From Nemania diffusa (taxonomy: Eukaryota; Ascomycota; Sordariomycetes; Xylariales; Xylariaceae), in the NCBI GenBank assembly GCA_038501195.1, contig JBBPUQ010000005.1, positions 2,790,001 through 2,854,000 of the forward strand: 64,000 nt of DNA. Direction: 5' to 3'. Below are positions 45,734-57,793 of this stretch, piece by piece (the first letter of the stretch is position 1; each line of letters opens with the position of its first letter). The position numbers and the translations under genes were made by a program. The notes beneath the pieces are model-generated. The model was not told the origin of the DNA. It was given only the letters and a program-made list of their open reading frames with translations, and ran no database searches.

Positions 45734-46417
45734 TTCTTCTTCTTCTCCGAAACCAAAAAAACCGTTAACAAAGGAGCAGCGCGATTTCCTCTCTTCAGCA
45801 GTGAGCCCAACACGCCACCCGGCGGCCACCGTGTGTCATGGTCGCGGCCAGCCCGTATACTGAGATTCTCGTCTTCCTCTTAGCTCCGCGTCAACCAGAC
45901 GGGCGAATTAGCAGCGACGCTCATCTACACGGCCCAGACGCCGCCGCTCGTGAGCGCACACCCGCACCTCCGGCCGCTGATGGCGCACATGTACGAACAG
46001 GAGGCCGGCCACCTCAAGACGTTCAACTCGCTGATCACGAAGCACCGCGTGCGCCCGACCGCCTTGTACCCGCTCTGGTCCATGATGGCGACGGGGCTCG
46101 GCTGGTCCACGGCGCTCATGGGCCGCGAGGCCGCCATGGCATGCACTGAGGCTGTCGAGACCGAGATCGGAGAGCACTACAACAACCAGATCCGGACCCT
46201 GCTTGAGATGTTTGAGCAATGGGAGGCCGAGGGCTACGAGGTCGGGCACGAGTTCCGGGAGCTCATCAGCACCCTCAGGAGGATACGAGACGAAGAACTA
46301 GAGCATCTAGACCACGCGGTCCAGCACGATGCTAAAGAGGCACGCCCGTACTGGCTGCTTACCAGCATGATCCGCGCCGGCTGCCGAGGAGCAATCTGGA
46401 CGAGCGAACGAGTTTAA
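45555..46417 (+). CDS. COQ7: 5-demethoxyubiquinone hydroxylase Coq7
   Basis: Two exons, 45555-45800 and 45884-46417 (donor GTGAGC, acceptor CTTAG), give 259 residues. Coq7 is a mitochondrial inner-membrane di-iron monooxygenase that hydroxylates demethoxyubiquinone in the penultimate step of ubiquinone synthesis. The Arg-rich N-terminus (MASSQRLLRLRLMRPHRPHT) looks like a presequence. A run of Ala from a GCC repeat follows, then LTKEQRDFLSSALRVNQTGE, the EAGH iron-ligand motif, LGWSTALMGREAAMACTEAV with VETEIGEHY, and DEELEHLDHAV, which supplies the C-terminal Glu and His ligands. All expected ligands are present. The poly-Ala tract is a simple-sequence expansion in the targeting or linker region. 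Confidence 0.95.
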
Positions 46418-47744
46418 TGTTTAATGTTCAGAAGAAAGAAAAAGCCAGGAAAGGGAGGGAGGATATAAAATGAATATCGAGAAGCCTGAGTCGCGCCTAG
46501 GCACGAGACAATCAATGCCGGCCTAGATGCTGCTAATAAAAGAATAAAAGATGGACGAGCAGCGGCAGCGGCCTACGCTGCCTACTCGCAGATGCGGCTT
46601 AGCATTTCCGGTTGCAAGGCAACGTCAGGTGTAAGTAGAAACGTGGTGTTGTGGGCCATTCCGAACACAAACTGTACTACCTCCTTGTAAGAATATGTAT
46701 CTATCTACATACTAAGTAGAAAAGAAAAGAAAGAAAGAAAGAAAAAAGGAAAGAATAAAAGAACAAAACTACGCCAAAGATGCGAACATCTACATTTTGA
46801 GAATCCAAAGAGCGAGATACTCACATCTAGAATGCGAATTTTATCTAGCTAGTTTCTCGATCTACTTCGAGAGCCGTTGCCGAGCCCCCCCAGCCGCACA
46901 GATAGATATCCGTACCAATACCAGTACTTATACCTATGCGTACACCGCCGACGGGTTACAGGGACTCTCAATTCTTTTCGTCTTCGCCGGAGGAGTCACC
47001 GGCGTGTGGGGAATGGAAGCACGGATGGGAGGACGGCAATTCTGTATCCTAGGTACCTACCTAGTCTAAGTATGTAGATGGATCTTTGGCGCCCCAGTGG
47101 CCATTGAGATCTAGGTCTACATGCAGGATAACATACGTTAGCCAGCTAGTATTATAAATCATCAACACGGCCGCTGTCAGTTACCGGATCCGTAGTTTTG
47201 CAGATAGTTACTAGGTATCTAGATAGATACTGTACGTACTGACTTAGATAGTAAGATGGCGGTTTTCGGGATATTGCCCGTTTCGGAGGGCCTGACTCGG
47301 TAGACTTGGCACCTATCTAGTCTAAGAGATAGATAGCGTAGTCAAGATTGGGGCGGGAAATAGAGGAAAAAGGTAGGCGAAAACTAGGCAAGAAAGTATT
47401 TCATAGCGTCAGCGTCAGCGTCATGGTCATGGTCATGGTCATGCCGAGGGCGTGGTCGACAAGCTACTCTGCTTACCGCCTGCCTCCATGCAATGTTGGA
47501 GGACCGAATAAACCAGTAAGTAAATGAATGAATAGTAGGTGGTACATAAACCAGCTCTCTACGCCATCGACCACTCTCCGAGATCGACCTGTTTTGTTAT
47601 CGTGAACACACATATAAGAGATATTATTATACACAAATACATAAAACATAGAAGATTGAGGGAAAAAAAAGCCCAAAAAGAAGCCCAAAAAAAAACCCGA
47701 AGCAAATGGATGGGCAAAGAGAGGACAAGAACAGCACATCGAGA
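46418..47744. other. Intergenic, simple repeats only
   Basis: No gene is supported. It holds an AAAGAAAG run near 46720-46760, a GGTACCTACC motif near 47050-47065 and hexamer tandems (GCGTCA then TGGTCA units) at about 47405-47443. Confidence 0.55.
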
Positions 47745-48763
47745 ATGGCCCTCCCGTTTCTCCCGCCGGCGTCCCTGGACTCGTCATTCGCCATGTCGTG
47801 CCCGACCGAGGCCGACATCGACACGCTGGCCGAAGTATACTACGCCTCGTTCGCAGAGGACCCGAACAACACGTGGTGGTGGCCGCGAGACCGCGACGCC
47901 ATGTTCGAGTGGCTTCACGGGCGCATCCGGGGGAAGATGGCCGATCGCAACGTGCGCCACTTCCAGGTCGTCGATCGCCGAGCAGGGGAGGTCGTCGCCT
48001 TCGCCCGCGTGAGTGATTGGGGTTTCCGAGTTGTTTTCTTGTCGTTGTCTTGTCTCGTCGTCTAGGCCACTTTCGAGGCGACAAGCTAGCTGTCTTTGTT
48101 CTGCTCAGGCTATCATGTGCTCGAAGCGGCGATGGATGGCTGACTTTGCGTGTTCTACCTTCTAGTGGGACATTCCCAAGGGCTACGAGGCCGTGTTCGG
48201 TGCCCTCGACGACGTCTCGCCGGTTGTGCTGGACGCCTCTCAGGACCGTGACACGGCAGAGCCGGCTGCGACGCTTGTGCCCGTCGAGGAGGAGGAGGCG
48301 GCGGCCGTCAAGACCATCGCGACGCCAAGAGGAGCCGACCCCGAGCTCTGCCTGTTTTTCTTTAACAAGTTAGCTAGCTTGTCGAAGAAGTGGAATGCGG
48401 ACCAAATGTTGGGTGCGCTCTCTTTCTCTCTTTCTCTTTCTTTCTGTCTTTCTGTCTCTCTGTCTTTCTCTCTTTCTTTTAGTATGCTGACCGCGCTAGG
48501 TAGGTCTCTCTCTGCTCTGCACGTCTCCCAAGTACTATCGCCGCGGCGCCGCCAAGGCACTGTTAGTCCCGATGCTCGCGATCGCAGACGCTGCGGGCTT
48601 GCGGTCCTACCTGGAGGCTACTCCCGCGGGGCGGCCTGTCTATGAGAAGCTGGGGTTCCGCGTGGTAGAGGTTCAGAGATTTGACCCTTACGCATTTACC
48701 GGTGGCAGGGTGAAAGGCCTCACCACGCTCTCCATCATGATCCGAGAGCCCCAACCGTCGTAG
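47745..48763 (+). CDS. GNAT-family N-acetyltransferase
   Basis: Three exons, 47745-48008, 48166-48412 and 48504-48763, give 256 residues; an upstream in-frame ATG at 47706 is the alternative start. The N-terminal part (EADIDTLAEVYYASFAEDPN, then TWWWPRDRDAMFEWLHGRIR) and VDRRAGEVVAFARWDIPKGY match fungal GNAT proteins. The last exon carries the acetyl-CoA loop LCTSPKYYRRGAAKALLVPM, then PVYEKLGFRVVE. It should transfer acetyl from acetyl-CoA to an unknown amine. The joint MLG-LSLLCTSPKY lacks the residues that usually stand between these blocks (of the type RPHWYL). The second intron is a CT-rich microsatellite, so a short exon may have been overlooked or lost there. Confidence 0.75.
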
Positions 48764-50376
48764 GGGCCGGGAGGCAGGGCAGGGTAGGGCAGGGCTTCCT
48801 ATTCCATGTACCGGTTAAGATAAAGAGTTCGAGGCGTGTTAGTCGAGGCGTGTTAGTCGAGGCGTGTTAGTCACGGTGGTGATAATAATAAGAGATATGC
48901 GCTCGTGGCCAACAAGAGATCTTGTTTTGCATCGCATCGCATCGCATCGCATTGCATCGCATCGGCATCACATCACAAAACAGTGACAGCAGACTTCCCT
49001 TTTTCTCTCTCTCCTTGCCGCTCTCATGACCTAGCCAGGTCTCCAGGGTGAGGGCTTCACTCATGCTTGCATCTTGGTTAGTTCTCCCCATCTTGATCTT
49101 CGACGGTCAGTTGATGCCGGCGATGTGTCCTGTCTTCTCGCGTGGTTCACCAGAGACGCCTAGATCGGCTCCGTTCACGTCCACGATCCGTGATGCATGC
49201 AGCCTATTGAAATCGGCAGCTTGCCATGTGTCGCAGTGCGTTTGGTCCGGTGCAGGCGACGCCCCAGAATCAGTATCCCTCTCCGGAACCACGCCCGGCA
49301 GGTAGAAGCAAACAGAGACAATCAGGTGGGATTAGAGCCCGCGCCCGTGGCTCATGGGATCACTGATCAGATGCTGTATCGTCGAAAGCTACCCCAACGC
49401 GCGCGCGACGATCCACCCGCAAGCCTCCAACTGCTCGTCGGATCGTAGCATCGGACTGGGCTCGCCGCCGCCATGCAGGTGAGATGGTGTGGTGGCATCC
49501 TGCGAGCGAATCCAAGCACACCACCTATCATCTTGCGGTCCCTACGGTCCTTACGGTCCTTACCCTTCCTACCCTTCCTATCTACGGTTCCTACCCTCAC
49601 GCCCTATCTAGGTACCCAGATATCGAAATCTAGATCTGCCAAGACTCTGGCCAATGCCTGACTCTCGCATGAGACTACCCAGTTCAGGAATTCCCTTGGC
49701 GCCCCAAACAAGTGCCGTGGTGGATTTGCACCCCGGTCGAAGAACCAGGCACGAGCCGAGTACCACAGAGTGGAATCTCTCGGCAGAATGCGAGCATTAC
49801 ATCGAGGCTGTCCATACAAGAGACACCTATGATGTCGCTTCGTTGTCTCTCGCCTACGCCTGTTGTGTCTCCCGCCGCCCGTGGCTGACAAGGGGAGCGA
49901 GACAGCCCGACGAGCCCTCATCCCTTTGGGCCTGCTGCATTCGCATTCCCCGTCTTCCTTCGTGATGCGCCCGCGGGGTTGGCTCCAACCCTCCATGTGC
50001 CGCCGACATGGCATATTGGAGCAAACAAGCTTTCCCGCCCAGAGATGGGTTGCATTGTTGCATTGTTGCATTGAGCAGGAGACAAAACGCGACAATTGGC
50101 CTCGTGGCCGTGCCATTCATTGTGCAGTACCTGTGGCCGGTCCTTGACCTCGCTCTTAGACACGTCTTATAATAAGCAAAGGCCCGGTCCACCAAGAAAG
50201 GGAGGATGCACAAAGATCGTGGAATGCAATTTCCATGTTTCATTATCTAATACTGCTAATACTGTTAATACTATCGTTGGCCACGCCGCGGCGTCGCGTA
50301 AGCTGCCCTCTTCTTGTGCATCCTTCCTTGGCCATCTGCGTAATAGTGTTCAAGCCTAACGTCCTCTTACCTCGCC
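48764..50376. other. Intergenic with several short tandem repeats
   Basis: No gene is supported; overlapping frames on both strands at 49600-50250 look like noise. Repeats: a 14-bp unit TCGAGGCGTGTTAG three times at about 48829-48871, (CATCG)n at about 48931-48966, CTACGGTCCTT-like units at 49540-49590 and TTGCATTG units near 50050-50075. Confidence 0.5.
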
Positions 50377-51490
50377 ATGTTTTTTACCGCAACTCGCCTC
50401 TGTCATATATTGATATGCGCTACATCACTGATCCAAGGCATGAGGCCCCCTCCCCCTTGCCACCCGTTTGACGAAAAATGGTATTAACTTCACTATAGGG
50501 ATCGCGTTTGCAAGCCCCCTCAGGCGGCAAGATGATTCCCTGGCCGCTCGAGACACGGCCGGATTCGGGAACGGCATGTGGCTCCGTATCCTACCGCTCG
50601 GCGCCTCCATCACCTACGGCTATACATCCAACGATGGAAACGGATACCGTAAATTTCTTCGAGATATGATCGTCGACTACGGCAATCCTGTGAACATGGT
50701 TGGTAGCCGCCGTAATGGCACCATGGAAGACAACGACGTCGAGGGCTGGCCCGGCGATATCATCGATCAGGTCCATGCGAAAGCCAAGGTGGCATTGCCT
50801 AAGGTAACGTGCTCTTTATTGCAGCTTCATTTCTCGTTCTACTCTTTGCATTTAACCTCGTCTTGTATACTCCCTCTGAGGGTCGAAAACCTACTGCCTA
50901 GAACGTCATTTACCAACGCCTGAATTTGTAGTATAAGCCGAACCTTGTCCTAATCAATGCCGGTACAAACGATTGCAGCGGGAATGTTGACCTCGCCAAT
51001 GCCGGGAAGCGAAGTGAGTAAAACCTAAAACCACCTTTTTCCTATCCGTAGCCAGGAACAGTATAAATTCGGCTGGTCTCGGTGTTTCCGAGAAAATCAT
51101 CTGCTGACCCTAAGCAATATAGTGTCGAGTATGCTAGACGATGTGTATACAGGCTCGCCTCGCGCTACTGTAATCTTGTCAACACTCCTAGTGAGATCAA
51201 ACGCGAGTAATCAGACATGCGTCCTAAATGTCAATAGCCAATTTAAGACCGTGGCAGCCGCCCAGAGGGCCAAAGGTCGTAGACTCGTGCTTGTTGATAT
51301 GCAACCCCCTGCCGGGCCAACGACCGCCCAGCTAGTTGACGGCACGCACCCAACAGAGGCTGGATATGCCAAAATGGCAACCATATGGTTCAATGGGATC
51401 AAAGCGGCTGATACGGCGGGGTTTCTTCTGACGAAAGAAGCGATCCCAGGGAACCCGGACGGTGTCCCCGACCGGGGTATTTACGGCTAA
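50377..51490 (+). CDS. Secreted GDSL/SGNH-family esterase
   Basis: The exons 50499-50803, 50932-51013 and 51123-51490 are well supported. They contain the SGNH blocks: ILPLGASITYGYTS (Ser nucleophile, usually GDS, here GAS), NLVLINAGTNDC (Asn block) and LVDGTHPTEAGY (catalytic Asp and His). The family hydrolyses esters, often acetyl groups on plant polysaccharide. The first exon is uncertain. An ATG at 50377 with donor GTCATA at 50402 yields MFFTATRLWIAFASPLRRQD, a short signal-like start, for 259 residues in total. A more hydrophobic candidate, MFHYLILLILLILSLATP (50235-50297), does not splice in phase to the same acceptor. Secretion is likely but not proven. Confidence 0.75.
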
Positions 51491-54400
51491 TTGTGCCGCA
51501 GATGAGGATATTACTTGTATATGGTTTGGGTAAGCGTTTTGATTTGTACGGTCTAGCGATGATTTTAGGGTCTTCGTAGGAAGGCTCGTTTCTACAATTT
51601 AATCGGTTTGGGAGATGATAGGAGCCGGTTGCTGGGTATCACTAGTATCATCTACCGGGGCATCTCTAAACGCTCCGGGGAGATGACGAACACAGAGAGC
51701 CAGTTTAGTAAATATTGAGAATTTTCATGTATCGATTGAATTCACACATGCCCCTTAAAACTGTATTCGGCTTGGAAACAATATTAGGTACACATAAGCG
51801 TGTCTATCCGGAGACTAGTCCTATCTTGACGTACCGCTCACACCTGACCCCTGAGTGCCGAGCCAAGCAGGGGTAGCTTGAAGACTGTGCGACCCGAAAC
51901 TTTCGTCAGTTAAAAATTAACGCTCCCTCATTATAGTAACACAACGTAAGCCGCCGTTCTTAAGGATTCGATTCCTCACTAGGCGTTGCCTAGTCCTAAC
52001 ATCATGGCTACCGACCTTGACTAATGACTTGATTATCATTTACTCGTGTTGGAAACAATACCACATTAACTACGTAACCCTGGCATATGGGATTTTAAAG
52101 TAGAAAATGATTATCTATATTTTTTACAGGTAGAGATAATGCATGAGGGTTTAGAGATGCCGAGCTGACGGGTAAGTCGTCCCAGAGTTAAATACATAGT
52201 ATCTGGACAGGGGAGATATTCTTAGACGAGAGTCGTAGCTATGTGTAAGTCGTTTTAATTGGAAACTTGTAGCGGATACTCTCAAGAATACCATTCCTTA
52301 ATGCAATGCTTGTGAGCCTGATACTAGCTAGTTAAAGAAGCTACTAGATCAATTACAACCTAGATCATGTAAGTAGACAGCATAAGGCTAGTTCTCTTAG
52401 CTCACCTTGGATGGACACCGTTAAAACTACTGTTTATTACTGGAAGCCCTTGAAATTTAACACGTAAGGGCCAATGGAGCTCTAGAACTAGCGATTGGCG
52501 ACTAATATGCTGAATTAAGAATCAATTCTCACGTGGTTTTGATACTTTACATATAAACTGGTAAATGGTAGTTTGCGCGATCACAGCTACTAATTATGCT
52601 TTATACAAGAGTTAAGAAAACACAATGCTGTTAGTACATACAATACCATAATTAATATATCTTTATTCTATAATTTTGTAGTTCATATAAAAAGGGCATC
52701 GGCTGTGCTAATGGTCCTGTCCTCTACAGCTATGTGACAAGGGCTTATTTTATAGGGCTTGGAACAAGGTCTATTCATCTAATAAATTACTTTGGTCTCA
52801 CAAGGTTCATGATTCCCTCCTTCCTTTCAGTCTGGAGGAATCAGTCCTATTTGTACCCAAAGGCTCCTAGGCCAGTCTATACAATCTGGTGCTTCTAGGG
52901 CTGCTGGTTCTCCTTGCATATGGTTGCAGGTCCAGGTGACCTGTCCCCTCCAATGGCCTCAATACAGGTGGGTTAGGTCTCAGACTGTTGGGCGCGTGTG
53001 CATATAACCAGTCAATAGCTTCCTATAGGTCTTAGGCAGTATTGGCCGTGTGACAAGCTAAGTGTTATGAGACTTATATTGGCCAGTAATTAACTCCAAT
53101 TGCTCATGTCAATAGGAGGGCAGACCATTTGCACCCGTGATTCAGGTTTCGTGTATAGTCGAAGCCACATGATGCTAGCGTATCAGTTAATACTGAAACG
53201 TAGGATGCATCTCTTGTCTAATAGTAATTATGGTAATTATCAAATCATATACTTCGTCGTACCCATTACCTGGCTGACAATCTGATTTATGACCATTCAG
53301 ATAAAGGCAATTCTGATGTATTAGGTTTTCATAAGGGCCCGTTTCTCATAACTACGTATTTTTTTTGCATCTCTTGCGACTTGACCTCTTGGTCCATACC
53401 CGTGGGTTGTTCATTATGAGGTCGAATGAGGGCTATATAACGCATTTCCAGCACCACGTGCTGAGGGTTCTATATGTTTGAATAGGTAAGCTACCTACCT
53501 AGTATTTATGTTATCTATCTAGCTAATTGTCTACCCCAACCACCCCGCACAGAGCCTTACGGCTGTAACATTGATCCACTAATACGTTAGCACCTGAAGT
53601 TAGACATTGGAAGTTTATGTCAGTATGGAAGTAGGAACACAACTCCACCTGTAAGAATCATAGTTAACGTTGACTTGGAGTGGGTATTTATTTCCTGCCC
53701 CGAGTGAAGGAGTTGAGAGGTCTCAGACAGACCAAGATTGACTAGATTGACTAAGTAGCATGCATATATTGATCTATCTAGATGAGTGTTTCGGAGTTGA
53801 GGAAGTGGTTCCGTGCCTAGATCTGCATAGCTACGACTAGCTGGACCCCTATATTATTATTTCGCGCAGATTGGATGTGAGTAGTTTACGCATCTCACCT
53901 ACCTACCTCGATATTTTTGCGAGTTGATTTGATCATTCGTCATACTTCTACAAACGGTGGAACATGCTCTGATTCTTTTATTTTTCTATTCCAGGACATG
54001 GTCGTTTCGATTTGGTTTTTAGGACATTTAGGTACTACTGCCTATTGCCTAGGTGCTTAATATATATCATATTAATTAGCAGCTACTTGGGAGCCTTAAA
54101 TTAAGAGGACTGGCTGCGGTATGCTGTTGCGATATTATTTCTACTATTATCATACAGTAGAAATGAGAAACATTCATTTGGAAATATCCTTGGTGGCTAT
54201 AATACAAAAAATTATTATAGCTAGACCCCCCGCTTCAGATTATTATTTGGTTTGAGCGATGTTGACGGGAGGAGTGGGGAGGGCCTAGACTAGACTGATC
54301 AATTTCGGTATTAACGGGGGTGAATCATGAATCCCGACGGCTAGGTTCTCCTTCAGCCCTAGGGACCAATAGCAACACTGGCCACGGCACAATCGGGTAA

Positions 54401-54584
54401 GTGTACTGGGAATATGCGGGATGTTGTATTGCCGGACCGGATGAGGGTATCCATGGGCCAGAGGACAAGCATGGCTTCTGGCCTGTCTGTTTCCATTCCT
54501 GCCTGTCCTTCAGTCTCGTATACACATATTACTGTGGATGAGACTTAAGCGCGAATGCCCGAGGAATACTTTTCAGGTATGTTG
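51491..54584. other. Gene-poor 3-kb region
   Basis: Slightly AT-rich, with stops in all frames; nothing was recognised. The stretch 52800-53060 is more GC-balanced than its surroundings and could be an old relic, but I cannot name it. GGTAGGT-type motifs lie near 53495-53515. Confidence 0.45.
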
Positions 54585-55088
54585 TCAGCCAGATACAGGG
54601 ACACTCAGATTGTCCCAATACCGCTTCCGCGCCCTTATTGCCATCGGGTTGTTTCGAAACCGGTCCTGGAAAAAGTTGAAGATGGCGAATTCGTCCCTCG
54701 ACATGACATATCCGCATTCGTCTGCCTGAATTCTGCCCCAAATGCTCGCCAGTGCCGTCTCAAGCATGTCGCGGACGGCGCCATGGCTTGCGGCTTCCGG
54801 ACTCTCTCTCGCAATCTCCAATGCTTGGATCACATCATTGCCAATGCTAATGCAACTCAGGTGTGGAACTAGCCCCCCCACTGGTTCATAATTCAGCTGC
54901 GTATGTATGCTCATGCTCAGCATTGATGACAATAGCCCTATGGGAAAGCTCGGGCTTGGCGTTGACGTCGAGGTAGTTGAGGTAGAAGGCTGGTATGCTT
55001 CTAAGTCTCTCCCGAGGAGGACGCTTTGGGCGGAAAACTCGGTTCTATATCCGGAAGGAATTGGCCAGTGGTTTCGTGCTGGAACCAA
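54585..55088 (-). CDS. Hypothetical protein or last exon
   Basis: An open frame of about 167 codons ends at 54585. The upper end (55088) is TTG, preceded by TAG as in an intron acceptor, so this may be the last exon of a gene whose start I cannot find. Internal Mets near MLSMSIHTQLNYEP could also start it. The C-terminal part (NDVIQALEIARESPEAASHG, DMLETALASIWGRIQADECG, DEFAIFNFFQDRF) is amphipathic and looks genuinely protein-like. I do not recognise a named domain. Confidence 0.4.
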   Translation of the reverse strand: MVPARNHWPIPSGYRTEFSAQSVLLGRDLEAYQPSTSTTSTSTPSPSFPIGLLSSMLSMSIHTQLNYEPVGGLVPHLSCISIGNDVIQALEIARESPEAASHGAVRDMLETALASIWGRIQADECGYVMSRDEFAIFNFFQDRFRNNPMAIRARKRYWDNLSVPVSG

Positions 55089-57793
55089 CTACGTGTATGC
55101 TTTCAGGCGATGATAATTGAAGTGCTAGTCGCTAAGATTGGGTATCACAAAGAGTGGTAAAGGTACGAGGGCTTGTGTGAAGGACGAGTAAACTAAGCGT
55201 AAAGTATTAGTTGAGGATTACACATGTGTAGTGTACAAAATCAATGCCCCAAGGGAATATAGAGCTTTTAAGATAGGAAAGACTATGGATAGTAAAATTT
55301 AGATGTTATTTTTATGAAGTCTGGTAATTTCCCAAGACGTAGGTAGGTAGCGTAGTCATCTGGACGCTAGTATGGAAGGTATCTCACCATGGCTTGGGTC
55401 CACAGGGGATAGTTACCTACTCGATTAACTAGCTAGTTTTTTTTTTTTTGACACTGCAGGCACTACAAGAATAGGTAGGTAATATAATGGAAACATTGAA
55501 CTGCGTTGGCTTTCCACAGTTTTTGGTAGTGACCAAATAATGTGACTCGCGTATCGTATCCCAAAACCTCTATGTTAATCTACTAAATCATCAGGCGTTC
55601 GTTACACCAGTCAGGAACACTTCTTGGCTTTGAAATTTAAGACACTCGGCCGAACATGGTAGGTGGCGTCTAAGTCTACGCTATTTAGCCACCCCATGGC
55701 TCGTTGCTTGGAGAAGGGAGAGTGTTTGATAGAGTGGTATCCGCGAAACAATTCATGGGAGACGTTTCTGACCCCCATACCTAGCCCCGGTATCTGGCTT
55801 GGCGGGTCTAATCTCGCGGTACAACTCCTTATGTGAATTGACTATTACCTACTCGTCGACAAATGTGTTTCCATCCTAGATAGGATACGTGACCTGGGAC
55901 GTGACCCGTAGAGCCAATGCTCCGTGATGCTTATCTAACTACAGAAATCCTCGCTCAGGTAAGTTGAAAGATATCGTACTCTTCAGTTCCAGATTCCCGG
56001 AACCGAATCGTGAATACGAAGCTACTCTATTGCCACGTGTAGATGGCCAGCCCACGTGGGGGGTAGCATTTCATCCACTTTGAGAGGCTAGGCCCTGAGT
56101 TTAAAATCTCAAATGGAGTTAGTTATGCAATATCGCTTCCGGCGGAGCGAGTCAGTCTACGCGACTCGCTCGGTGACTCGGTGTCATCTTACTACGAATA
56201 ACTACGAAGCTCATCCTACCCGGTAAACAAGTCCTAGGTAAACGAGCAATTATTCCGATAGTGCCATAGTTTACTGATTTATTTCTATCTTGTAAATGCA
56301 ATTTTTCTGCTCCGATACTTCACTTGCACAATGTGACCGAGTCATGACGGCAAGAATGTGGGTGTCATCCTGATAAGTGTGGAACCCAAGACGGATGTAA
56401 TACTTGGTTAGTAGCAGCGGCGAGCAGATCTCATGACTGACGATCTACTAAGAGGACTGTCTATCAAACTCAATAAGCATATACTAATTATCCTGGTTTT
56501 CCCTGGACCCGATGCCGTGGTAGAGTCATGCCTAGCTATTTATAGGTAGTCCAGGCCAAAATAAGTATCTTACTAGACTCACTAGGCTCTGTGAACATGT
56601 GCGGATTATTCACTATCTACATGCTAAGAACTAATAGTCAAACCTTATTATCTTGCTCTAAACGAGCCCTATACGAATTGTATGACCTTAATAACTAGTC
56701 TCACATGCGTTGCGGCCTTCACGGAAATGGTCACCTAGTTTTATCAGTACTTACAACAAGTACTTGTTTTCGTCCACGCGTACTACTGATCCTGCAGATG
56801 GCGGACTGGAAATATCCTAAAATCTTCTACAACTAAAAGACATAAGCCGGGATTCTGCGCGAATTTCAACACCATGCGAGCCACATTAGAGTTTCACTCA
56901 AGCCCAAAATGGAATGGACCCTTGCCCGCCTTTCGTTTGGCACCAACTCAAGCGAGTGGCAGACGCCAATCAAATAGCACAAGACTCTGAGTCGTCTCTT
57001 TGGATCATCCGTGTCGGAATTTGAAGAATATTATTGCCCATGATAACATACCAGCAACTGTATTATTAACACAATTCCTAAATTGCCATTCTTCACATTA
57101 AATATATAGACATAGTTTTCTAATAGCCTCCCATACAATATTGGAAGTCTATTATGGATTAATTGCTTACACGATCCCGTGTATCTCATTTTATTCTAAG
57201 CTGTAAGTTTCAAGCTGGATATTTCTAAGTTCTAACGGGTGTCCAATAAATTCATCTCAGCATCTCATGCTAGAGAATGTTGAGAAACGAAATTAATGAA
57301 ATGTACTAAATATCCTTTATATTTATTCGGATACTGTAATTAGTGTAGTGATTATTAGGTAAATATTGAAACTTGAAAGTATTGATAAAATGCAACGTGT
57401 GAATAACACACGCCGCACTTTGGAGACTGACAAATGGTCACAATCACGTTTCCAAAGATTTTCTTGGGTTTCAAAATAATCTCGAAATCAAAACAAGAAG
57501 TAGAGTTTAGTGTAGAGAACCTGCCCGGCTAGCTATGCCGAGTAGTCCTCGGGGGGGGGGGGGGGGGGGGTTCAGGCATATATAGAAAAGCTCAACGCGA
57601 ACTTGCAAGCCTAAGTCTAATCAATACACCTATTACCTCCCATACTTTCAAGTGCAGGTTTACTTGCACTATCACAATGATAAGGAGCAGACAGACGTAC
57701 GTGTGTATAATAAAATAAATATATTCAATCTAATTATGACGTAGTATAGGGAATTCCAGGCTGAAAAATCCTCTTTTTGAGATGGAATCGCCA
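55089..57793. other. Intergenic, nothing recognised
   Basis: About 2.7 kb without a supported gene. A run of 20 G lies at 57551-57570. Confidence 0.5.

Noticed and set aside
49604..50243. Overlapping minus frames of 129 and 170 codons
   Set aside because: No recognisable domain, mixed frames, and short tandem repeats below them; no support for a gene.
51955..51985. GGATTCGATTCC resembling a tRNA T-loop
   Set aside because: Stem lengths do not fit and no 5' half of a tRNA is present upstream.
57551..57570. Run of 20 G
   Set aside because: Homopolymer, possibly with sequencing-length error; no further structure nearby.
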